From Chryseobacterium sp. SSA4.19 (GTDB taxonomy: Bacteria; Bacteroidota; Bacteroidia; Flavobacteriales; Weeksellaceae), in NCBI RefSeq assembly GCF_022601875.1, contig NZ_JAKVIP010000018.1, forward strand, positions 1 through 64,000: a stretch of 64,000 nucleotides of DNA, given 5' to 3'. Each line of letters begins with the position of its first letter. Position 1 is the stretch's first letter. The notes under the pieces were generated by a model. The model did no database searches and had not been told where the DNA came from. It worked only from the letters and a program-made list of their open reading frames with translations. Below, one piece after another: positions 9,101-17,467 of the stretch. A program made the position numbers and the translations under genes.

Positions 9101-9236
9101 CAACGGAATGGGATCTGAAATCCAGAAACCCCTTGCCATTATGATTGTCGGCGGACTGATCATCTGCATGGTCCTTTCGTTTACGATCCTGCCGCTGGTG
9201 TTTTATTTTGCCTACCGGAAGAAGTATGCTGTCTGA
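6144..9236 (+). CDS. RND efflux pump, CzcA/CusA (heavy-metal efflux) family
   Basis: 1030 residues, normal for the family, with 12 predicted membrane helices in two halves, each followed by a large periplasmic domain. The N-terminus (FSLKNSLIVLL, then THTPIEAFPDVTN-like) is typical. In helix 4 the segment DFGLLLEGTLVIVEH places D395, E401 and E408; well-studied CzcA proteins have D-x3 after DFG, so the middle acid is Glu here. The periplasmic region contains the usual ALPNSVNLDESV and ATIDGIVLIG segments. It is driven by proton uptake and exports a cation, or possibly another substrate, through the adaptor and duct encoded upstream. Confidence 0.92.
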   Translation: MRKFVQNIVSFSLKNSLIVLLGTFLLLAGGIYSYIHTPIEAFPDVTNTRVRVITQWPGRSAEEIEKFVTLPISKEMNTIPSKASVRSISLFGLSVVTVTFDDHVDDFYAQQYASNRLGNVDLPNGADFSIEPPSGATGEIYRYIIKSKLPIKEVTSIQDWVIERELLAVPGVADIVSFGGEEKIYEIRINPTELQNYDLSPLDVYEAVSRSNVNVGGDVVSKGDQAYVVRGIGLLESKADIENIQIEVKGSTPILVKHIAEVKVSAKPRLGQVGYNKEDDVVEGIVIMLRGENPSDVIARLKDRIAGLNGGELPGDVQIVPIIDRTELVNTTVHTVTKNLIEGIILVSIIVFIFLYNWRTTFIVASVIPLAFLFAIIMLKIQGLPANLISMGALDFGLLLEGTLVIVEHVFVALEHKAKKVGLERFNKMSKLGIIKKSAGSVAGYIFFALLILIVALMPIFSFQKVEGKMFSPLAFTLGYALLGSLILSLTYVPAMCKLLLTKNIEEKENVISRFFRVNVYRLYTFADRHKKGFMIGFGALLVICGLKFSNYGSEFLPKLNEGAIYVRATLPNSVNLDESVRLTKEMKKTLENYDEVKFVMTQTGRPNDGTDPTGFFNIEFNIQLKPAGEWKNKGSKEDLLEKMRISLEKYPGINFGFSQPIQDNVEEYVAGVKAPLVIKIFGNDLFELEDYANKVANSIKMVPGISDVNVFKNIGLPELRIQLHDSKMAKYGISTADAQAVIEMTIGGQAATKFYEEERMFDVTLRFEKQYRDNPEKIGNILIPTKDSKKVPLKEIATIDYHTGPSFIYREGSSRYIGVGFNIEGRDLGSTIEDAKAKVAKDVHIPKKHKMTWAGEFESKERAAKQLMMVVPISLILILMLLYFNFGNMKDTLISSVTLAFAFIGGFLSLWFTGTIFGISAGIGFIILFGVATIDGIVLIGVMKENLQQKMPLRKAISEGVKSRIRPVVMIALMGSMGLFPAAISNGMGSEIQKPLAIMIVGGLIICMVLSFTILPLVFYFAYRKKYAV

Positions 9237-9269
9237 CCGTATTACTTTTACTTTTCTTAATGTGTTTAG

Positions 9270-9300
9270 GCCGGATACTAATATATCCGGCTTATTTATT
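9270..9300 (+). terminator. terminator of the efflux operon
   Basis: GCCGGATA (9270-9277) pairs perfectly with TATCCGGC (9284-9291) around a 6-base loop, followed by TTATTTATT. It ends the GC-rich block. Confidence 0.8.
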
Positions 9301-9491
9301 GTCAAATGGATTTCTGTACGCAATGCTGGAATATCTTGAAGATAAAACTTATTGTTTCTGATAAATGAAAAACAGGAATCTAAAGAAAAAGATCTTAATT
9401 ATATATTGATGAAAATAAATTCAACGGTTATTTCCGGGCTAATTGATAATAAATTCGGTACATTTATTAAATTAGTAAAGTGCGTTTCATA

Positions 9492-10903
9492 ATGAAGGAT
9501 TACAAATACAGAAAATTTACAGATGAAATTGAAAAAAACCATTACCAAAGGACTGTTAAAACCTGGTGATCGGCTACCTTCTGTCAGAAAAATCAAAAAT
9601 GAATATGAACTCAGCATCAGTTCCGTACAAAATGGCTATGACTACCTTGTATATAAAGAACTTGTAAAAAACATTCCCCGCTCTGGATTTATAGTCGATG
9701 ATCAACTGAAAAAAACATCAGTTTTTTCCGGATCTGATCTCAAAGCAATTCCGAGAGATCCGGTCTTTAGAAAAAATGTATTTATCACCTCACACCAACG
9801 GCAACATCATGAAATAACTCACTTGCATGCGGCCGTTCCTTCTGATTTTTTAATTCCTCAAAAATTGATTCTTACTACAATGCAGAAAATTATTCGTGAG
9901 AAAGGGGCGGCTCTATTGCGATATTACCCTTCTCATGGAGCAGAAGAACTTCGCAGACTAATTTCCAAACGTTCAGCGTTGCATGGCGCACTGGTACAAC
10001 AGGAAGAAATCATCATCACAGACGGAGCTTTGCAGGCTTTATATATTGCATTAGCTGTTACCACACAACCGAATGATATTATTGCCATAGAAAGCCCCTG
10101 CATTTTTTCAGTTTTGGAAATCCTTGCTAATCTTCGCCTTAGAGCTGTAGAAATCCCTGTAAGAAATAACACCGGTATTGACCTGGAGATCGTTAGGGAA
10201 GTGTGTAGAAAAAATGATATTAAAGCAATTGTTGTAACACCCAATTTCCATAATCCGACCGGCATACTGATGACTGATCAGGCGAAGGAAGAGCTTTATG
10301 ATATTGCAGCTTTTCACAATCTTCCCATTATTGAAAATGATATTTATGGAGATCTCTATTTTAACGGAGCACGACCGTCAACAATCAGAAATTTTGATAA
10401 TCAGGGTCTCGTTATAACGGGTATCTTCGTTTTCGAAAAGCCTGGCTCCAGGCATCAGGTTAGGCTGGCTGTCGGCAGGCCGTTACTTTTCTGAAGCAGA
10501 ACGTTTGAAATTTGCCCTGGGCAGATCCGTTTCACCCATAAATCAAGAGCTTATAATAAAACTTTTATCTTCATCAATTTATGACCGCCACCTTAGAACG
10601 ATTCGCCGGCAGCTGGAACTTCAAGCCATTAAACTGGTCAATCATTTTAATCAATATTTTCCGGAGACAACCTTAACAACAATTCCAAAGGGAGGATATA
10701 GTGTCTGGACCCAGCTGGAATCTGACAGAGATATGGCGCTATTTTATAAAACCTGTGAGAGATTTGGAGTTTCCTTCACACTAGGTCATCCATTTTCGTT
10801 TACCAATACCTATTATCATAACTTCCGAACCGTATTTTCCAGCCATTTAACACCGGAAACTTTTGAAGCTATAGAAAAAATCGGAAACTGGATGAAAAAC
10901 TAA
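9492..10903 (+). pseudogene. MocR/PdxR-type GntR-aminotransferase regulator with two frameshifts
   Basis: Read across three frames, this is one gene of about 470 codons: an N-terminal GntR winged helix (KDYKYRKFTDEIEK, then LKPGDRLPSVR) and a fold-type I aminotransferase domain. The ATG at 9492 gives the natural N-terminus but runs out of frame in an A7 run (9532-9538); one A fewer would join it to the main frame (9523-10494). That frame is broken again at GGG 10419-10421, just before the PLP-lysine motif SSFSK; removing one G gives VSSFSKSLAPGIRLGWLSAG and continues to the stop at 10903. Both events are single-base insertions in homopolymers. The rest looks intact, so this is a recent pseudogene or two assembly errors. 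Confidence 0.85.
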
Positions 10904-10957
10904 CTGTACCGTTTATTTTTCAATAATCTGTATTGTGTACTGCTTTGAATCATCCCT

Positions 10958-10965
10958 TAAATTTG
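10958..10965 (+). promoter_or_regulatory. possible -7 element for the GNAT gene
   Basis: TAAATTTG fits TAnnTTTG, with TTG at 10933-10935 as a possible upstream element. It lies 20 nt before the start codon at 10985. Confidence 0.4.
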
Positions 10966-10984
10966 TTGGAAAATTCAATACTCA

Positions 10985-11491
10985 ATGAATATCATATCAA
11001 AATTTACCGTAGGATCAGAAGAAGGAATTGATCGCTTTTTAGTGTTAAAGCAGGCTCATTTAAATGAAATATATGATAACCTTATTGATCCTCTTACTCT
11101 TAATACTTATATTGAAAATGAGCTCGACCGGAGAACCGCAATTAATGATCTCAATGACCTCAGAACCCAGTTGATCATTGTATTTGATGATGAAGAAGCT
11201 TTAGGTTATGCCATGATCAGGAATACTTTCAATCAGCCCACCGTTCTTGAGGACAAAAGAGCAGTCTGCCTATCGTTTTTTATTCTTTCCGGATATAACA
11301 CTCAGGAAATATGTTTATCGTTATGGCATAAATGTCTGTCTGTTACAAAAAATTATTCACACTGGGTAGAGTTACCTGCAAATAGCGCACTGATTCCTTT
11401 CTTTGAAAATGTTGGATTTACATTGGCTGGACAATCTAAATTAAAGCCCTTTAATTTATCTTCCCAAATTATGATCCGTCAAAATAATTGA
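10985..11491 (+). CDS. GNAT-like N-acetyltransferase
   Basis: 168 residues. The sequence follows a GNAT layout: an N-terminal helix pair (about 20-55), beta strands around LIIVFDDEEALGYAMIRN (66-85), and the C-terminal signature of a solvent-exposed small residue followed by LIPFFENVGFTLAG (about 134-147), which corresponds to the NxxAxxFYxxxGF motif of the fold. The acceptor substrate is unknown. It directly follows the broken MocR gene, and MocR regulators are often beside acetyltransferases, so a past regulatory link is likely. Confidence 0.7.
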   Translation: MNIISKFTVGSEEGIDRFLVLKQAHLNEIYDNLIDPLTLNTYIENELDRRTAINDLNDLRTQLIIVFDDEEALGYAMIRNTFNQPTVLEDKRAVCLSFFILSGYNTQEICLSLWHKCLSVTKNYSHWVELPANSALIPFFENVGFTLAGQSKLKPFNLSSQIMIRQNN

Positions 11492-11600
11492 TAAGATCAT
11501 TCTAATTTTATATTAGTATTACCTTATGGTGATGACAAAAACCAAAAATAAAGCAGCCAACAGCTGTCGGATGCCTTAAAAACCATACCAATAAATGATC

Positions 11601-12131
11601 CTATAAAGGCCTAAATGCTATGGCATCGACCTCGATGAGCATTCCGTCCAGCGCAAGTTTCGGTACCGGAATCAAAGTACTGGCAGGAAATTGATTGTTC
11701 TTCCATACCTTTTGCATTTCTTCTGTCCAGATTTTAAGTTTCTCCTGATCGTGATCAACAATCAGTATGGTTATTTTAAGGACGTCATCAGTCGTCAGAT
11801 CTGATGTTTTAAGAACAGTGATCAGGTTTTGCAGAGCTGCTTTAACCTGCATCCTGAAATCATCCGAAAGCTGATGTTTTAAACCCTGTCCACCGCTTTG
11901 TCCGGAGATAAATACATACTGTCCGTTGACAGAAGCCATTGTAGAATGGGAAAATGCATATGGTGCAGGATCGAAAAGCCCTACAGGATTTTTATATTGG
12001 ATGTCTGACATATCTTTTTGATTTGGGATTGGTTTATTATTATTTTTTAAACAACCTGTAAACAATAAAATGAATATCGGTGAGATCAGAAAACTTTTTT
12101 TCTTATCCGTAAAGTATTTAAAATTAATCAT
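11601..12131 (-). CDS. RidA/YjgF-family protein with a lipoprotein signal
   Basis: 176 residues using the ATG at 12131. This start overlaps the end of the upstream esterase gene by 8 bp; the longer frame further upstream lies wholly inside the esterase gene. A hydrophobic N-terminus ends in LLFTGC (lipobox), followed by a RidA domain from about residue 45: FDPAPYAFSHSTMASVNGQY, GQGLKHQLSDDFRMQV, and DGMLIEVDAIAF near the end. Cytosolic RidA proteins deaminate reactive enamines and carry a conserved Arg near IPV; here the position reads TLIPVPKLAL with no Arg, so deaminase activity is doubtful. It is probably an exported, membrane-anchored member of unknown function. Confidence 0.8.
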   Translation of the reverse strand: MINFKYFTDKKKSFLISPIFILLFTGCLKNNNKPIPNQKDMSDIQYKNPVGLFDPAPYAFSHSTMASVNGQYVFISGQSGGQGLKHQLSDDFRMQVKAALQNLITVLKTSDLTTDDVLKITILIVDHDQEKLKIWTEEMQKVWKNNQFPASTLIPVPKLALDGMLIEVDAIAFRPL

Positions 12132-12915
12132 AGTCTGCAAAGAACTGATAAAGTTGAAATATTTGATTAACAGCAGCCTTGGACCAATATGCTGCATCGT
12201 GATCACCCGGACGCTCTTCATAGATATAAGGGATACTCATCAAAATTAACTGGTCGTGAAATTTTCTGTTTTGTACAAGCAGGGGATCACTGGTTCCGCA
12301 ACTGATCAGAATTTTTTGCCTTGTATTTTTAAACTTATCTATTTGCGAAACAGCTGTGTAAGAAACCCATTTTTCAGGATTTTCCCCTAAAAGTTTGGGA
12401 ACATCATATTCTTTTCCAAAAGGAACAAAATCTATAACGCCACACAAACTTCCGATTGCGGTGAAAGTTTCCTGATGTCTTGCACCAATATACAACGCGC
12501 CGTGCCCGCATATACTCCATCCCATCAGAGTCGTCCTCGATTGATCAGACTTATAGTTTTTCTGAATATAGCCGGTCAATTCTTTGACGATAAAGGTCTC
12601 ATACTTTAGATTCGGGCTGTCTATATACCAACTATTATAATCTCCGTCGGGTAACACGAATATCATCTGCATTTCTTCACTAAGCTTTCCTAAAGCCGGA
12701 ATATCCTGCATTAATGTTCTTTTGGGATATCCGCTGTAACCGTGCAGGATATAAACCGTTGGCAAATTCTTATTCCTGTTTTTTGAAGGATGCACGACAA
12801 GGGTTTTAATTTCCTTGTTCATCGATTCACTGTAAATACTCAATGAGTCTACTTTTTGAGAAAACATTTTGGCTGCAAGACAGGTAACGATCAGGACAAA
12901 TAATGATCTTATCAT
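12124..12915 (-). CDS. secreted esterase-like alpha/beta hydrolase (PF00756 type)
   Basis: 263 residues. A signal peptide (about 1-19, ending AKMFSQ) is followed by PTVYILHGYSG (oxyanion region), LPDGDYNSWY, and the nucleophile elbow GWSICGHGAL with S134; SCGTSDPLL supplies the acidic residue and GDHDAAYW the histidine. The elbow is unusual: the family normally reads SxGG and here a Cys replaces the first Gly (S-I-C-G). Such proteins hydrolyse acyl esters in the periplasm, including siderophore or acylated sugar esters. The RidA-like gene overlaps its 3' end, so both are on one transcript. Confidence 0.82.
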   Translation of the reverse strand: MIRSLFVLIVTCLAAKMFSQKVDSLSIYSESMNKEIKTLVVHPSKNRNKNLPTVYILHGYSGYPKRTLMQDIPALGKLSEEMQMIFVLPDGDYNSWYIDSPNLKYETFIVKELTGYIQKNYKSDQSRTTLMGWSICGHGALYIGARHQETFTAIGSLCGVIDFVPFGKEYDVPKLLGENPEKWVSYTAVSQIDKFKNTRQKILISCGTSDPLLVQNRKFHDQLILMSIPYIYEERPGDHDAAYWSKAAVNQIFQLYQFFADYD

Positions 12916-13046
12916 TGTAATTTATTTTTGTTGAGACAAAGTTATATACCTGCATTTTCAAAATTCTATACATATGTTGAGAGATCAGAAAACATGTTAA
13001 TTTTTTTAAATTTTGTTACAATCTTTGTATTTTGCTTTATCTTTAT

Positions 13047-13619
13047 ATGATGACAGCATTTTGGGAATTTATCGATCGTTATTCCTCGATCTCGGAAGAA
13101 TCGAAAAAGTTGTGGTCGGTTTTATTGAAAACATCCTCTATCGTTAAGGGAAACCATTTTTTAGATCAGGGCGTAATTCCTAAGGATATTGCTTTTGTCA
13201 GAAAAGGACTGCTGTCCTATTATTATCTTAATGAAAAAGGTGAAAAGATCATTAAAAGATTTTTTCCGGAAGACTCACTGGTAGCTTCCACCAGTGCTTT
13301 GTTAAAACAGGAACCCGGGTCTTTTTCCATTGAAGCTTTGGAAGATACGGAACTCATCAGTTATTCTTTCAGTGATTTCAGAAATCTGACAATAAAGTAT
13401 AATGATATCGCCAATTTCTATATTACTTATCTGGAACGCCATTGGGTCGTTGAAAAGGAATTTTCAGAAATCACCCTTAAATCAGCTACGGCCAAACAAA
13501 GATATCTGGAGTTTGAAAAGAATTATCCACAATTGATCTCTCGTCTGAAGCTTAACCAGGTAGCTTCCTATTTAGCCGTTACTCCTACTCAGCTCAGCAG
13601 AATCAGGGCTGAACTTTAA
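13047..13619 (+). CDS. Crp/Fnr-family transcription regulator
   Basis: 190 residues from the ATG at 13047 (an in-frame start at 13032 would add MLYLY). It has a cyclic-nucleotide-binding-type beta barrel (about 10-125, with FLDQGVIPKDIAFVRKGLL and IIKRFFPEDSLVAS) and a C-terminal helix-turn-helix (LKLNQVASYLAVTPTQLSRIR). This is the short Bacteroidota group whose members usually lack the phosphate-binding cassette of Crp, so cAMP binding cannot be assumed. It is divergent from the esterase-RidA pair and is the obvious candidate to regulate it. Confidence 0.85.
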   Translation: MMTAFWEFIDRYSSISEESKKLWSVLLKTSSIVKGNHFLDQGVIPKDIAFVRKGLLSYYYLNEKGEKIIKRFFPEDSLVASTSALLKQEPGSFSIEALEDTELISYSFSDFRNLTIKYNDIANFYITYLERHWVVEKEFSEITLKSATAKQRYLEFEKNYPQLISRLKLNQVASYLAVTPTQLSRIRAEL

Positions 13620-13963
13620 TCGTTATAAACAGTAAAGGTTTTTCCATTTTTTACGGATAGATTTGTTAGCTGTGCTCATCTTGAAAAGGATATGCAATCG
13701 CTCCGTCAAGCACAATACCTTTGCAAGTATTGATGGATACTATATAGTCTTTTATCGGAGAATGCAATGCTAAATTTTATTAAATTCCTAAGCTAAATTA
13801 CTGGTGTATTTCTTTTCAAAACATCTACAAGTGCTCATGAGATTTGCTAACATTAAAGTTAATTTTTCACAACAAATAATTATAATGAAGATAACTGTAT
13901 TTTACTTATTTTTGATACTGTCGCTTCATTAAATTTATATCCATACAGAGCCCAGTGAAAATT
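13620..13963. other. intergenic, promoter region of the mprF-like gene
   Basis: No gene found. TACCTTTG at 13716-13723 fits the -7 consensus and lies within an inverted repeat CAATAC (13713-13718)/GTATTG (13727-13732). It is 240 bp upstream of the next start codon, so the leader would be long. The remainder is AT-rich. Confidence 0.4.
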
Positions 13964-16531
13964 ATGAAATTATCAAAAGTGATTACATTCAGCAGATGGA
14001 AAGAGGTTTTAGCAATTGTTGTTTTGCTATTAGCTTTTGTTTTTTTCAGGAGCGAAAGACACGAACTTTCAGCAATCGGTCCACAATTAAAAAATTCAAA
14101 TATTGAGTGGGTTTTCATTGGAGTTCTTTTGGTTTTTGTTTATGTTTTTCTTCAGGGTCTGATGTATGTTACCAGTTTTAAAAGTGTAAACCTGAATATT
14201 AAGCTTGCAGACTCCATAAGCTTATTCCTGAAACGTAATCTTCTGAGTATTTTTCTTCCTGCGGGAGGAGTAAGTTCACTCGCCTATCTTCCCCGCAATA
14301 TCAGAATCAAAGGATATAAATCTTCAAAAATTCATCAGGCCAGTGCCATCTATGGTTTTGTCAGTTTTCTAACTGTCCTTATTGTAGGTGTTCCATTGAT
14401 TGTATATGCAGTTTCCGTAAACAAAGCTTTTGATAACAGCTGGTTTGGCATTATTTCATTATCGGTTTTATTAGTACTCCTTTATGGGATTTTTATATCA
14501 TTTAGAAGAAAGAATTCTCTTTACCGGTTCATCGGAAAAAGATTCCCGAAGATCATCAGTTCTGCTGATGAAATATTCAATAACGAAATTGATAAAAAAT
14601 ACTTTTGGTATACTGTTGCAGTGTCGATAGCTATTGAGTTTTGTGGTGTTTTTCATTTGCTCATTGCGATGTATGCTTTTGGTGTGGAAGCATCGTTTAC
14701 AGCAGCAGCAATATCGTATGTTATTTCCATCTTACTGATGATCGTCTCGCCATTTTTGAGAGGATTAGGAGCCGTCGAATTTTCACTGACGTACATTCTG
14801 GCTAATTTTGGCTATCATCACACAGAAGCATTAGGCATCACCTTACTGTATCGTTTTTTTGAATTTTGGCTGCCCCTGATTTTAGGAGTTATCGCTTACC
14901 TTTGGAGCGGCAGGAAGTTGTTTGCCAGGCTGTTACCTGTTATGATGATATTCTTTCTGGGTATTATCAATATCCTATCTGTCATTACGCCGGCATTAGC
15001 CAATCGTTTATCTATCGTAAAGAGTTATCTCTCACAGGATTTCATACATATTTCGAAAATGTTTACGCTTTTGTCCGGCGTACTGTTACTGATTACTTCA
15101 GCGAATTTATTCAAAGGAAGTAAACGGGCCTGGTATTTTGCTCTGATTCTTACAATAAGCTCTGTGATCTTCAATCTTATAAAAGCTTTAGATTATGAAG
15201 AGGCTCTTTTTGCGTTGTTCACTTTTGGATTATTGATTTACAGTCGGAAAGAATATGCATTCAGGGTTAACAGAACATCGCTTCAAAACGGGTTCAGTTG
15301 GTTTCTGGGAATTTTCGTCAGTATCTTCATCTTCAATTACCTCAGTTTCTATTTTATAGATCCATCTCATTTCAGAATAGATTTCACTAAGACAGAAGCG
15401 CTCTATTACACGTTACAGACTTTTCTTTTATTCAAAAATTCCGGATTGACGTCGCACACGGGTTTTGCAAGAGATTTTCAACAATTGAATCATATTTTGG
15501 GGGTGGTTTCCTGGCTGGTGCTTATTTTCTCTTTTTACAGAACAAATAAATTGATTGAGCAAAGTGATATGCAAGACCGTGATGATGCAGAAAGCCTTGT
15601 GGAAGAATATGGTGTCTCATCCCTGGATTATTTTAAACTGACTTCTGATAAAAAGTTATTCTTTGCTGAAAACCGTGAAAGCTTTTTGGCATATAGAATT
15701 GCTAATGGATTCGCAGTGATTTTAGAAAGTCCTGTTTGTGAAGAAGGAGATAAAATAAGTTTAATTGAAGAATTTGAAGAGTACTGTAAAAATAACAGCC
15801 TGAAAACAACCTATTATCGGGTTGGTGAAGCAGAACTGAATTATTTTAAACCTTTCCGGAAAAAGCAATTATTCATAGGTCAGGATGCCATTCTTGATAC
15901 TGAAAAATTCAGCTTATCGGGCAAAGATAAAAAGTCTATCCGGAACGGAATCAATACCCTGGAGAAGTCAGGATTTACTACGGAGATAAAATATGCACCA
16001 CACAAGGATGAAATCCTGGATAAAGCCGAACTGGTTTCGAATGAATGGTTAAAGGAGTTCGATAAGAAGGAAATTGTGTTTGCAGAAGGTATGTTTGAAA
16101 GAGAAGTTTTGAAAGAGCAGGATTTAATCGTTATTTCTAATGCAGAAGGAAACTACGTTGCTTTCCTGAATATTATCCCTCATTGTGCGCCGGACGAATG
16201 CAGCTACGATATGATAAGAAAAACAGCAGATGCTCCCAATGGCAGTATCGATGCTTTGATTGTAAAACTTGTCGAATATGCAAAAGGGAAAGAACTGCAA
16301 TTCATCAATATGGGAATGACACCCATGGCTGGACTGGATGAACCTAATAATACGGCAGAAGAAATTTTGAAGTTTGCGTACCAGAGAGTCGGAAGCTTCA
16401 AACATTATCAAACCCTTAGAAATTTTAAAGAAAAGTATGCTGATCTCTGGGAGAATAAATATCTGATTTACAATAACGACCTTGAGCTATTACAAATTCC
16501 AACCGCATTAAATAAAGTGATGAAACCATGA
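13964..16531 (+). CDS. mprF: MprF-like aminoacyl-phosphatidylglycerol synthase/flippase
   Basis: 855 residues from ATG 13964 (an in-frame GTG at 13955 is less likely). The N-terminal half (to about 520) has roughly 13-14 membrane helices in the layout of the lysyl-PG flippase domain (LPAGGVSSLAYLPRNI, SPFLRGLGAVEFSLTY). The C-terminal half is a cytosolic DUF2156/GNAT-like catalytic domain (AYRIANGFAVILESPVCEEG, FNMGMTPMAG-like, LRNFKEKYAD). MprF moves lysine or alanine from aminoacyl-tRNA to phosphatidylglycerol and flips the product, lowering the negative surface charge and giving resistance to cationic peptides. The next gene overlaps by 4 bp (ATGA). Confidence 0.88.
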   Translation: MKLSKVITFSRWKEVLAIVVLLLAFVFFRSERHELSAIGPQLKNSNIEWVFIGVLLVFVYVFLQGLMYVTSFKSVNLNIKLADSISLFLKRNLLSIFLPAGGVSSLAYLPRNIRIKGYKSSKIHQASAIYGFVSFLTVLIVGVPLIVYAVSVNKAFDNSWFGIISLSVLLVLLYGIFISFRRKNSLYRFIGKRFPKIISSADEIFNNEIDKKYFWYTVAVSIAIEFCGVFHLLIAMYAFGVEASFTAAAISYVISILLMIVSPFLRGLGAVEFSLTYILANFGYHHTEALGITLLYRFFEFWLPLILGVIAYLWSGRKLFARLLPVMMIFFLGIINILSVITPALANRLSIVKSYLSQDFIHISKMFTLLSGVLLLITSANLFKGSKRAWYFALILTISSVIFNLIKALDYEEALFALFTFGLLIYSRKEYAFRVNRTSLQNGFSWFLGIFVSIFIFNYLSFYFIDPSHFRIDFTKTEALYYTLQTFLLFKNSGLTSHTGFARDFQQLNHILGVVSWLVLIFSFYRTNKLIEQSDMQDRDDAESLVEEYGVSSLDYFKLTSDKKLFFAENRESFLAYRIANGFAVILESPVCEEGDKISLIEEFEEYCKNNSLKTTYYRVGEAELNYFKPFRKKQLFIGQDAILDTEKFSLSGKDKKSIRNGINTLEKSGFTTEIKYAPHKDEILDKAELVSNEWLKEFDKKEIVFAEGMFEREVLKEQDLIVISNAEGNYVAFLNIIPHCAPDECSYDMIRKTADAPNGSIDALIVKLVEYAKGKELQFINMGMTPMAGLDEPNNTAEEILKFAYQRVGSFKHYQTLRNFKEKYADLWENKYLIYNNDLELLQIPTALNKVMKP

Positions 16532-17208
16532 AACGAATTCTTAAAACAGTAATCTACTTCTCCATATTCGCCCTGTTTTTGGGTTGTGATTATAAAAAGG
16601 ATTTTCAGATTACAAAATGGAATTCTCATTCCGACGAACCCATTATTTTCTACCTCAGCGGTGATGCCGGCTTCAATACTTTCTCAAAAAGCTTTGGAGA
16701 AAATCTTCATGCGCTTGGTTATGATGTATTTGCTTTGGATACCAAAACTTACTTTTGGGAAAAGAAAACGCCTGAACAGACTTCATCCGATATTGAAGAC
16801 TATATCAATCATCAGTTAAAAAGAAGAAAAAATAAAAAAGTGATCCTGATCGGATATTCATTCGGTGCAGATGTTACTCCTTTTGTATATAACAGATTTT
16901 CGGGTGATTTAAAAAATAAAGTTCAAAAAGTATTTATTATCGGGCCTTCAAAAAGCAACGATTTTAAAATTCATCTGAAGGAATATTTTGGCGAAGAACC
17001 GAAAGGCAGCCTTCAGGTAATTCCTGAGATCAATAAAATGGTCAATATCCCGTTGATGGTCATTCTGAGTGACTTTGAATTTGTAAACTTTCCGTATAAA
17101 GACATAAAATTGGGCAATAATTACCAGTTGAAGCACATTGCGGGAAACCATCATTATAGCGGAAACACAAAGATGCTGGCAGATTTTATAAATACTAACC
17201 TAAAATAG
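16528..17208 (+). CDS. VirJ/AcvB-like alpha/beta hydrolase lipoprotein
   Basis: 226 residues. A lipoprotein signal has LFLGC with Cys20. Then come FYLSGDAGFN (residues 41-50; the VirJ/AcvB signature resembles LSGDGGW) and the nucleophile elbow GYSFGAD with S111, followed by a late IAGNHHYSG with the catalytic histidine. AcvB/VirJ proteins of alphaproteobacteria are periplasmic hydrolases reported to remove lysine from lysyl-phosphatidylglycerol. Its 4-bp overlap with the mprF-like gene fits that role closely: synthase and eraser on one mRNA. Confidence 0.83.
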   Translation: MKRILKTVIYFSIFALFLGCDYKKDFQITKWNSHSDEPIIFYLSGDAGFNTFSKSFGENLHALGYDVFALDTKTYFWEKKTPEQTSSDIEDYINHQLKRRKNKKVILIGYSFGADVTPFVYNRFSGDLKNKVQKVFIIGPSKSNDFKIHLKEYFGEEPKGSLQVIPEINKMVNIPLMVILSDFEFVNFPYKDIKLGNNYQLKHIAGNHHYSGNTKMLADFINTNLK

Positions 17209-17467
17209 TTTATACAATAACAGATCAGCATCCTGATCATCCAACTCTATTTTTATCAAAGCTGATTTTATTTTTTCAGCATATACAGAAGAGGTTTCCA
17301 GATCACGCTCGAAAATTACTTTTCCGTATGTTTACGGATAATCTTGATTTTGACAGGTTAAAAGTCTGTTTTATAGAATCATATTTACTGTATTAATCTA
17401 CTTAATGTTAATATGACTCCAAAATATAGATCATCTTCTCTCCTGGTTTTTAGACAATATAATTCAA

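Noticed and set aside
13955..13963. GTG start nine bases upstream of the mprF-like ATG
   Set aside because: The ATG at 13964 is a stronger start and gives a normal N-terminus; the GTG adds only MKI.
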